From: Sphingobacterium sp. UBA6711
GTDB lineage: Bacteria > Bacteroidota > Bacteroidia > Sphingobacteriales > Sphingobacteriaceae
DNA length: 9,935 nt
Direction: 5' to 3'
Assembly: GCA_002454415.1 (NCBI GenBank)
Contig: DKIT01000035.1
Span: 24,943-34,877 of the forward strand
In this document: positions 1-6,596 of the stretch, piece after piece
Layout: each line of letters opens with the position of its first letter
How positions within the stretch are numbered: position 1 is the stretch's first letter
Made by a program: the position numbers and the translations under genes
Notes under the pieces: generated by a model
Told to the model about the DNA's origin: nothing
Databases searched by the model: none
What the model saw: only the letters and a program-made list of their open reading frames with translations

Positions 1-275
1 CGGAAAAAGCACTGAATGAAGATATCAAAAAAGTAGAAGACCTGGGTGACTTTAAAGGCGATGCTACTTTTCAAAAAGCTGTACTTGATGGATTGAATGG
101 CTACAAGAAAATCGTTACAGAGGATTATCCAAAATTGATTGAAATCCGAAAAAATAAAACACCGGATGCAGCAACAGAATCGACTTTACTTGACAATATC
201 AATAAAGCGTTTGAAAGTATGAGCAGTGGTGTCAATAAGGCGTCGACAGAATTTGAGACCAAGTATAATAAGTAA
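1..275 (+). CDS. C-terminal part of an unrecognised helical protein (5' truncated)
   Basis: The reading frame is open from base 3 to the TAA at 273-275, so the window holds about the last 90 residues of a longer protein whose start lies upstream. The visible part is highly charged (many Lys, Glu, Asp), has no Cys, and has the heptad-like spacing of long amphipathic helices (for example KKVEDLGDFKGD and the end STEFETKYNK). There is no membrane segment in this part. A TTG at 93 could be read as a start, but the open frame continues upstream without interruption, so it is internal. The residue pattern recalls small helical surface lipoproteins of Bacteroidota, but I do not recognise a family and assign no function. 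A strong terminator follows 13 bases after the stop, so this is the last gene of its transcript. Confidence 0.75.
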   Translation, partial: EKALNEDIKKVEDLGDFKGDATFQKAVLDGLNGYKKIVTEDYPKLIEIRKNKTPDAATESTLLDNINKAFESMSSGVNKASTEFETKYNK

Positions 276-288
276 GCCCAAGCGTCAT

Positions 289-331
289 AAAAAAATAGGC
301 TGTCCAATCTAGTTGGACAGCCTATTTTTTT
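289..331. terminator. Intrinsic terminator, perfect 19-bp stem, probably bidirectional
   Basis: A7-TAGGCTGTCCAA (289-307) pairs without mismatch with TTGGACAGCC-TAT7 (313-331) around the 5-base loop TCTAG (308-312). The core is GC-rich, the A-run on the left and T-run on the right form the outer stem, and the structure therefore reads as a Rho-independent terminator on either strand. On the + strand it ends the transcript of the gene closing at 275. No minus-strand gene is seen close enough to use it from the other side. Confidence 0.93.
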
Positions 332-705
332 ATTTTAGATACCTCTTCCTACAATATCCTTTTGGCAATTCAATTTTTTCCTTCCCACCAAGTCGTAAGG
401 CGGTTTCATGAAAATGAACCTATACCTATGGAGAATGTACTCACGGTATCAAGTCGAAGGATACGCTTGACGCCCCTAAAATTTGAAGTGTAGTGTTTGA
501 CGGCAGCTTGCCATAAGATATAAGTGCTAAGGAAATGTTAAAAATATCTGTGCGGGAACCGAATAGCGTATTTTTATGTAGCTTTACCTTAGGCATGGAT
601 AGAAATCAGCCCAAGGCATTCAGATTGATAAATGATTGCCAAATAGCTCAGTGTAAGGATTTCGTTTCTGCCATTTAAAGTTTATAGATTAAAAAATTGC
701 CCCCG
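332..705. other. 374-bp non-coding interval with small hairpins
   Basis: No convincing reading frame is present on either strand. Several short inverted repeats are visible: GTATC/GATAC (446-450/460-464), GGCA/TGCC (502-505/509-512), CCTTAGGC/GCCCAAGG (587-594/609-616, one A-C mismatch) and GGCATTCA/TGATTGCC (615-622/633-640, one mismatch). A weak Bacteroidota-type promoter candidate is TTG at 467-469 followed after 21 bp by TAGTGTTTG (491-499), one base longer than the TAnnTTTG consensus. It would give a leader of about 200 nt for the gene at 706. None of these elements is strong enough to be called alone. Confidence 0.5.
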
Positions 706-1440
706 ATGAGAATCATAACGATATTAACTATTTTGATTTTCTCCTTTACCCGGTCGACAACTTCACTCGTGTATGCGCAGACCACTCCCAAGGAGTTGGA
801 TTATTTGGTTTTGATGAATGCAGATACGGTTTATGGAAAAATCACTTCTGTAAAAGATCACAGGATCAAATTTGAAAATCAGCAAAAAGAAAAGTTTGTT
901 TTTGAGCCTGATCAGGTATTTCGTGCCTATTGGCAGTCTAAAAAGAAAGTATATGCACCTTCTTATGTCGAGAAAGGTTTAGAACCTGTTCCCGGAACTT
1001 CTCCGCAGATCTTTCAGGTAGGGAAGTATTACACAGAAGCGCCGACCTTTGCGGAAGTATTAGTAGATGGAGAAATTATGGTCTATTATGTATCTAATCT
1101 AAATGTTGGTGGCGGAGGTGGAATGATGTTCGGAACGGGGGGGAGCGGCACCATGTTATCTGTGGGATTCAGCAAATCAAAATATGCTTATGCGTTGAAA
1201 AAGGCTACCGGAGAAGTTATTGAAATAGACAGCAATTCGGGTCAATTGTTTAGCAATAACAAAAAGAAGCGAACGATTACCTTAGGGCGTTTAATCAATG
1301 ATGAACCAGCGCTATTTGCCGAATTTCAAAACGAGGATAAATATAATTATGATCTCTTTATAAAGTATATCCTGCGATACAATGAATTGCAAAGAACTAA
1401 AAGCGCTCCCGGAGCAACGGAAAAATTATTTATCTATTGA
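706..1440 (+). CDS. Secreted protein of unknown function with a glycine-rich segment (244 aa)
   Basis: The ATG at 706 gives a protein that opens with a clean Sec signal peptide: Arg2, a hydrophobic stretch of residues 3-14, and a probable signal peptidase I site after VYA (residues 22-24), with mature Gln25. A TTG nine bases upstream (697) is in frame but adds only MPP and is less likely. There is no lipobox Cys, so the mature protein is probably periplasmic or outside the cell, not a lipoprotein. After the signal comes a beta-rich segment (about 30-75) containing the phrase NADTVYGKI, a pattern seen in uncharacterised exported Bacteroidota proteins. A flexible Gly/Met/Ser tract follows at residues 135-149, then a basic KKKR patch (187-189 on) and a helical, aromatic-rich tail (200-230). 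I recognise no catalytic motif or named domain. The signal peptidase gene begins 28 bases after its stop, so the two are likely in one transcript. Confidence 0.85.
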   Translation: MRIITILTILIFSFTRSTTSLVYAQTTPKELDYLVLMNADTVYGKITSVKDHRIKFENQQKEKFVFEPDQVFRAYWQSKKKVYAPSYVEKGLEPVPGTSPQIFQVGKYYTEAPTFAEVLVDGEIMVYYVSNLNVGGGGGMMFGTGGSGTMLSVGFSKSKYAYALKKATGEVIEIDSNSGQLFSNNKKKRTITLGRLINDEPALFAEFQNEDKYNYDLFIKYILRYNELQRTKSAPGATEKLFIY

Positions 1441-1468
1441 TAATCTGTAATAGCCCAACATAGAAATT

Positions 1469-3046
1469 ATGACACTCACCATCTTTATACTATTGACCCT
1501 AATTGCCGCTTATGGTTTTTGGTTGTTATTTGAAAAAGCAGGACGTCAGGGCTGGGAGGGGATCGTTCCATTTTACAGCCAATGGGTTCAGGCAAGGATT
1601 TTAGGAAAGCCAGCATGGCATGTCGCACTTTTAGTTGTTCCTATTGTCAACGTTTTTGTCTTCTATAATCTTTATCTCGATTTTATACATTGTTTTGGAA
1701 AAAGGAGATTTTGGGAAAATTGTGCGGCCGTACTAATTCCCTTTATTGTTTTGCCACTTTGGGGTAGGGACAAAAATGTGAAATTTTTGAATGGCCTCTA
1801 TACAAAAAACTTAAAAGCTGGAAAGACTGATGGAAAGGAATTAACCAAAGCGCATGAATTGACTATTTTGCACGATTCTTATCAGGAGTATAAGACCAAA
1901 TATCCTTATAAGAAGTCAATGGTACGCGAATGGGCTGACGCCATTGTCTTTGCGACGGTAGCAGCAACACTGATTAGAGGGTTTTTACTGGAAGCATTTA
2001 TGATTCCCTCCGGCTCCATGCAGCAGTCGCTATTGATCGGGGACTATCTTTTTGTAAGTAAACTTAATTATGGACCACGTGTCCCCAATACACCCATAGC
2101 CTTTCCATTTGCCCATCATACCATGCCCTTATTCGGTGGTAAGGCCTTTTCTGAACTAATTGAACTACCCTATAAGCGACTGCCTGGTTTTCAAGAGATA
2201 AAAAGAAATGATGTCATAGTTTTTAATGCTCCGGCAGGAGATACGGTGGCCGTCGAAAATCAAGATATACCGTACTATGATCTCGTTCGAATGATGGGAC
2301 GAGATGCCGTTCACCAGCAATTTACAATACAGACGCGTCCTGTTGACAAAAGAGAGCATCTGATTAAACGTTGTGTTGGTATGCCGGGAGATAAAATTAG
2401 TATGCAAGAAGGAATGCTGTTTGTCAATGATCAACCAGGATTCGTTGCTCCCGAGAGTCAGATGGATTATATGGTGGCGACAGATGAAGCAGGAATCGAT
2501 GAACAGCGTTTAAAGGATATGGGAATAGAAGCCGCGCTCGTTCAGCCCGGATTGGATAAGATCTTTCTGACACCAAGCCAAGCAAGTATGGTGAAATCAT
2601 GGTCGAATGTCAAAGCTATGCAAATGAATTTGGAAAAACCAGGAGTGGCTCAAGTCAATACCTTCCCAAATGATCCCCAATACCAATGGAATTACGACAA
2701 TTTCGGTCCCTTTGTAATTCCTCGAAAAGGCATGACGGTACCACTAAATGCACAGAGCCTACCACTTTATGGACGTGCAATCCAGGTTTATGAGCATAAC
2801 CTTCTGGAAAAGAAAGCTGATGGATACTATCTCAATGGCCATAAGGCGAACTCCTATACCTTTAACATGGATTATTACTGGATGATGGGGGATAATAGAC
2901 ATAATTCCCTCGATGCCAGAGACTGGGGATTCGTTCCAGAAGACCATATTGTCGGAAAGGCATTATTTACTTGGATGAGCTGGAATGCGGGCGGTCGTGG
3001 ACTTTCTAAAGTTCGTTGGAACAGGATTTTCAAAGGAATACATTAA
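1469..3046 (+). CDS. lepB: Signal peptidase I with N-terminal DUF5684-like membrane domain
   Basis: This is the inner-membrane serine/lysine protease that removes signal peptides from exported proteins (family S26). The catalytic boxes are clear: IPSGSMQ with nucleophile Ser183, KRCVGMPGDKI with general base Lys300, and GDNRHNSLDARDWG at 474-487. The segment before the Ser box (about 155-172) is the classical membrane anchor. The first ~110 residues are an additional hydrophobic domain with about three membrane segments (2-20, 50-68, 85-98) and the pattern GRQGWEGIVPFYSQW, which fits the DUF5684 family. About 160 residues separate the Lys box from the GDN box, much longer than in Escherichia coli LepB, as is usual for Bacteroidota enzymes; total length 525 aa is normal for that group. 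No Shine-Dalgarno precedes the ATG. All catalytic residues are present, so it should be active. The dapB gene, a frequent lepB neighbour in this phylum, is absent here, so it may be a second copy. Confidence 0.95.
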   Translation: MTLTIFILLTLIAAYGFWLLFEKAGRQGWEGIVPFYSQWVQARILGKPAWHVALLVVPIVNVFVFYNLYLDFIHCFGKRRFWENCAAVLIPFIVLPLWGRDKNVKFLNGLYTKNLKAGKTDGKELTKAHELTILHDSYQEYKTKYPYKKSMVREWADAIVFATVAATLIRGFLLEAFMIPSGSMQQSLLIGDYLFVSKLNYGPRVPNTPIAFPFAHHTMPLFGGKAFSELIELPYKRLPGFQEIKRNDVIVFNAPAGDTVAVENQDIPYYDLVRMMGRDAVHQQFTIQTRPVDKREHLIKRCVGMPGDKISMQEGMLFVNDQPGFVAPESQMDYMVATDEAGIDEQRLKDMGIEAALVQPGLDKIFLTPSQASMVKSWSNVKAMQMNLEKPGVAQVNTFPNDPQYQWNYDNFGPFVIPRKGMTVPLNAQSLPLYGRAIQVYEHNLLEKKADGYYLNGHKANSYTFNMDYYWMMGDNRHNSLDARDWGFVPEDHIVGKALFTWMSWNAGGRGLSKVRWNRIFKGIH

Positions 3047-3082
3047 CGATAGTAATCTTTGTTGGTTTATTAGAAAACGCTG

Positions 3083-3110
3083 TTCCCCGCCCTGGGGAAA
3101 GACATTTCCC
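3083..3110. repeat. Two overlapping, mutually exclusive hairpins
   Basis: TTCCCC (3083-3088) pairs with GGGGAA (3094-3099) around the loop GCCCT. GGGAAA (3095-3100) pairs with TTTCCC (3105-3110) around the loop GACA. The shared GGGAA bases mean only one stem can form at a time. No T-run follows on either strand, so it is not a standard intrinsic terminator, although it lies 37 bases after the signal peptidase stop. Confidence 0.45.
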
Positions 3111-3450
3111 GTCTCCATTGGACAGGTACCCAACCCCTGTTGTGATAGCCTTATTTTTCTTCTGAGCTTGCTGTTGTCGTCTCCTGTAGCAATCGTTGGA
3201 CGCCCAAAAGGTTCGTGCCATTAACATTGTTGTTTTCCTTATCTGATTAATTATTGTGCTGTCAATGAGAGCGATTTGAATAAATTTAACGCGTGCTTAC
3301 CAAAGAGCCCCCCGATATTGTGATTAAAAATCATTGAAAAAAATGATGTTCTAAAAAGCGATAGATTCTTAATTAATTACCGAGACTGCGGCTACTTTTT
3401 TTATAAAATCATAGAACCCTCCTGTTTATAGCCATAGGACGATAATTTAT

Positions 3451-3483
3451 GCAATCGTTTGCTTCGATTACGCAATCGATTTC
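3451..3483. promoter_or_regulatory. Two tandem LacI-operator-like sites, 21 bp centre to centre
   Basis: GCAATCGTTTGC (3451-3462) and GCAATCGATTTC (3472-3483) are each palindromic in 5 of 6 base pairs around a central CG, the usual form of operators bound by LacI-family repressors. With its flanking C and G the second site is 14 bp with one mismatch pair. Their centres lie at 3456.5 and 3477.5, two helical turns apart, so two dimers would sit on the same DNA face. They lie about 160 bp upstream of the SusC-like gene. No regulator gene is in the window, so the binding protein is inferred from site shape only. Confidence 0.4.
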
Positions 3484-3641
3484 GTTCCTTTCAATATGTC
3501 TGACTTTAAAAATATTATTATATCATTGTTACATACTATCAATTATTAATAGGACGCAAAGTCCAAATTTATTAAAGCCGAAACTATAATTATTTGCTAG
3601 CCGAATAGTACCAATTTTTTAATGCCTAAGACATAAATCGA

Positions 3642-6575
3642 ATGAAAAGACTATTTTGTTTTTTATTTCTTGTCCCTATGTTTCCAAATGCCAAGGCTAA
3701 CCACCTTAATTTTTGGACCTCGAAACAAGATACTTCTGAAATCAGTGAGGTAGACAAGCGATTACTTAAAGGTCGACTGGCCACCCTATTGCAAAAACAG
3801 GGTGTCAAAGACAGTCTCAATTTAAGAAACGTTGAAACATTGCCGGTTGTCAGTATCCCGGAGTTTTTGAAAGGGCAAGTTGCCGGTCTCTACGTACAAG
3901 AAGCGACAGGTGAACCCGGATCGCCAAAGAATATGGTGCTTCGGGGGTTGGGATCGCCATTGTTCGAAATCAAAGATGCGGTTAATGTACAACCTGCGGT
4001 CTTTATCAACGGAATACCCATCGCGAGAGACAATAATTTTGCTTATTCCATTCAACAGTACCAATTCAATCGTATTGGTCCAGGAACAGACAACTTTGCT
4101 GGAATAGACCTCGCAACAGTAGAATCCATCGAGGTGATCAAAGATCCTGTAAAATTGGCAAGGTTAGGCCCATTAGCGGCCAATGGAGCGATTTGGATCC
4201 TCACCAAACCAGGACGAGAAGGAGAGCGACAAATTTCCATTGATACCTATGTTGGCCTAGCGACAAAACCAGTAGTAACCCCTGTAAATGCGCAATATGA
4301 GAATATGTTCCGATCGTTATTCTATAACAAATATGGATCGGTTACTGACCGTTTGAACTATCCCGGCTATTTGAGTGATTCCACGAATGCAAATTATTAT
4401 GGGGCAGCAAATTGGAATGAAGAGTATTATAAAACTACACCGATTTATGGTGGGAGTATAGGTATTCGCGGTGGCAATGATCGCGCGAATTTTTCGTTTG
4501 TAGGGGGCTATACTAAGAACGCAAGCTCAGCTGACAAAACAAACATCGAGCGATATAATGCCTTGTTCAACGTGAATATGGCTCCCTTTAAATGGTTGAA
4601 TTTTGGCGCTACAATCAACGCAAGCCGGAGTTTACGAGATCGTAATCGTAGTCTCAGAGATCGATTCGGCGAAGCTTCTTATGTCCCTGATCTTTCTGTG
4701 CCAATTTCGCCCAATAAGGAGATGTATGGACAATATCTGGACATCTATCAGGCAGCATTGGATAAGAATACGGTGAATTTCCTCAATTCCTTAATCACGT
4801 TGGACCTGTATTTTCTAAAAAATCTAAAATTTAATACGTCTCTAGGGATTGATTATTCTGAAGGTGCAAGGCAGGCTTTCTTCCCCGGATCATTGATGGA
4901 AACCAATAACTATATGTCGAGTTATTTTGGTTTTAATCAACGCTTGGTATATAATAATCGCTTGGAATATCAGGTGGATTTCCAAGAGCAGCATCGGTTG
5001 GATTTGACACTAGGGTCGTCGTATACACAAGACCTTTACCGTTACAACTATGCACGTGCCTATGACGGCCCAAATGATTTTATCAAGGTAAATGTCGTAG
5101 ATGGTGATCCTAATAATGCGGGCTATTTGACACCAGTAGGTGGATTATATGTGAACCGGTATAGTAACCGTGAGGATTTCCGATTGCACTCCCTGTATTT
5201 GGCCGCTGCTTATAAATATAAAAATCTCCTGGATTTAAACGCTGTAGTACGTTATGATGGTTCATCCACGATGCAGCCCGACTCACGCTGGTTGATGACG
5301 CCATCTTTCGCCGCGAAGTACCACTTGGTTCCCGAAAATGAGGACAATTTATTTAATCATTTGGGAGTGAAGGCCTCCTGGGCAAGAATCGGAAAGCCGG
5401 TATTTACAAGTAAGTTTGCCATTGGCCCAAATTATACGGCTGATCTCAATTGGGGATCCGAGAAATCCTTAGTTTCCTATAATGGCTTTGCGGTTGCATC
5501 CAGACCTTATTCTGACGGTTGGGTCGGTTATGATATCAAATGGCCGTATACAGACCATGCCGAATTGGCCATTGATGGGACCTTATTGGATAAAAAAATT
5601 GATTTTCAAATTTCCCTCTACCAAAAGAAAGATGTAAATCAATTGATTAATTCGCCTATCCCTGCTGAATACGGTTACTCTGGACAGATAGTGAATGGCT
5701 TAAGTGTAAAAAACACAGGGGTAGATCTCAACCTGTCCGCCAAAGTATTGTCCAATCCTGAGACAGTACAATGGAATACAGCACTTAATCTAAATTATAA
5801 TCAAAATAAATTGACCGCGCTTCCAGGAGAACGCAAGCAATTGAAGGTAGGTAATCGCTTATTAAAAGTAGGCGAGGCTATTGACCAGTTTTGGTTGTAC
5901 GAAAATCAAGGAGCCTATGATACTGAGGCGAGTATACCCGTTCAAAATGGTCAAAAAATACAGTTTGACGGTGTGGATTTTGCCGCGGGAGATCCGATTT
6001 GGAAAGATCAAAATGGAGATTTTAAAATCAATGACGAAGATCGTGTCCTGAAAGGAAACGCAATGCCTAAGCTGACAGGTTCGTTTCAAAACTATTTCAA
6101 ATACAAGGGTTTCGATCTGAACATGCAATGGTATTTTGCGCTTGGGCACAAGGCCCTGAATCAACGGGCTTCCAATAAGTATAATTTCATCAATACCGAA
6201 AATACCAATTCATTGGATGGGATTCGTGAGGTATTCCATTGGCAACAAGATGTTGATCTGAACAAATACCCGATTTACAACCCCTGGAGTCCGATTGTTG
6301 CCTACCGTGTGGATCAAGACCTGTTTTTGGAAAATGCATCTTTCTTGAAATTGAGATCCTTGACCATCGGTTACGATCTGGCTCAATTGGATAATGTAAA
6401 GGAGAGGATTAAGACCATTCGTAGAGCTTATGTCTACGTTTCAGGTACCAATTTATTGACGATCTCCAAGTTTTCAGGAGCGGATCCCGAACTGATAGAT
6501 TTTAATGGATATTATACAGGTTATGGACTGCCATTGTCTCCAATGGTTTCCTTGGGCGTCAAGTTAGATCTGTAA
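3642..6575 (+). CDS. SusC/RagA-type TonB-dependent outer-membrane transporter, short N-terminus
   Basis: This 977-residue protein is the 22-strand barrel of an outer-membrane importer that works with a SusD lid. It begins with a Sec signal peptide (cleavage probably after AKA, residues 17-19). The plug domain spans about 65-190, with FLKGQVAGLYVQ, the RG motif VLRGLGS (99-105), AVFINGIPI, and the plug end VESIEVIKDP...LAANGAIWILTK (160-189). The barrel follows from about 195. The SusC signature WKDQNGDFKINDEDR (787-801), an EF-hand-like DxNGDxxIxxxD loop, is intact and is followed by the usual KLTGSFQNYFKYKGFDL. The normal ~80-residue carboxypeptidase-regulatory-like domain and the EVVVVGYG-type TonB box that precede the plug are missing: only about 45 residues lie between signal peptide and plug. 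There is no STN domain, so FecR/sigma signalling is not expected. The last residue is Leu instead of the common aromatic. SusD starts 21 bp downstream. Substrate unknown. Confidence 0.93.
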   Translation: MKRLFCFLFLVPMFPNAKANHLNFWTSKQDTSEISEVDKRLLKGRLATLLQKQGVKDSLNLRNVETLPVVSIPEFLKGQVAGLYVQEATGEPGSPKNMVLRGLGSPLFEIKDAVNVQPAVFINGIPIARDNNFAYSIQQYQFNRIGPGTDNFAGIDLATVESIEVIKDPVKLARLGPLAANGAIWILTKPGREGERQISIDTYVGLATKPVVTPVNAQYENMFRSLFYNKYGSVTDRLNYPGYLSDSTNANYYGAANWNEEYYKTTPIYGGSIGIRGGNDRANFSFVGGYTKNASSADKTNIERYNALFNVNMAPFKWLNFGATINASRSLRDRNRSLRDRFGEASYVPDLSVPISPNKEMYGQYLDIYQAALDKNTVNFLNSLITLDLYFLKNLKFNTSLGIDYSEGARQAFFPGSLMETNNYMSSYFGFNQRLVYNNRLEYQVDFQEQHRLDLTLGSSYTQDLYRYNYARAYDGPNDFIKVNVVDGDPNNAGYLTPVGGLYVNRYSNREDFRLHSLYLAAAYKYKNLLDLNAVVRYDGSSTMQPDSRWLMTPSFAAKYHLVPENEDNLFNHLGVKASWARIGKPVFTSKFAIGPNYTADLNWGSEKSLVSYNGFAVASRPYSDGWVGYDIKWPYTDHAELAIDGTLLDKKIDFQISLYQKKDVNQLINSPIPAEYGYSGQIVNGLSVKNTGVDLNLSAKVLSNPETVQWNTALNLNYNQNKLTALPGERKQLKVGNRLLKVGEAIDQFWLYENQGAYDTEASIPVQNGQKIQFDGVDFAAGDPIWKDQNGDFKINDEDRVLKGNAMPKLTGSFQNYFKYKGFDLNMQWYFALGHKALNQRASNKYNFINTENTNSLDGIREVFHWQQDVDLNKYPIYNPWSPIVAYRVDQDLFLENASFLKLRSLTIGYDLAQLDNVKERIKTIRRAYVYVSGTNLLTISKFSGADPELIDFNGYYTGYGLPLSPMVSLGVKLDL

Positions 6576-6596
6576 AAATTTAATAGTAGAAAGAGT

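Larger units (their letters stand above)
3047..3641. other. 595-bp intergenic region and leader of the SusC/SusD operon
   Basis: I see no gene here. The first part (about 3060-3225) looks clearly more GC-rich than the rest and has three open minus-strand frames over short distances, but none resembles a protein I know. It contains overlapping hairpins at 3083-3110. The second part (3226-3641) is AT-rich and carries a short stem ATCATT/AATGAT (about 3330-3347), two LacI-operator-like palindromes (3451-3462, 3472-3483) and a small GGAC/GTCC hairpin (3552-3564). No exact TTG-N(19-21)-TAnnTTTG promoter was found. TATGTCTG at 3495-3502 matches the -7 element in 7 of 8 bases, but has no TTG at the right distance. 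No terminator with a T-run is seen after the signal peptidase gene. Confidence 0.6.

Noticed and set aside
93..275. Independent 60-codon gene starting at TTG 93
   Set aside because: The frame stays open to the left edge of the window, so this is the tail of a longer protein.
640..660. TAGCTCAG string reminiscent of a tRNA D-arm
   Set aside because: No acceptor stem, anticodon stem or GGTTCGAATCC T-arm sequence is found around it.
3030..3227. Minus-strand open frame of 65 codons (and a plus-strand frame 2985-3224) in the gap after the signal peptidase gene
   Set aside because: Neither resembles a known protein, the plus-strand frame overlaps the end of the signal peptidase gene, and several frames are open here at once, as expected from composition.
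3551..3580. Resemblance of AGGACGCAAAGTCC to a piece of the c-di-GMP-I riboswitch
   Set aside because: Only this short string agrees; the tetraloop receptor, second stem and GCAAACC portion of that riboswitch are absent.
5862..6164. Minus-strand open frame of 100 codons inside the SusC-like gene
   Set aside because: It lies fully within a well-supported coding region; the product is unlike any protein I know and is best explained as a shadow frame. The same holds for the minus-strand frames at 8309-8677 and 2165-2434.
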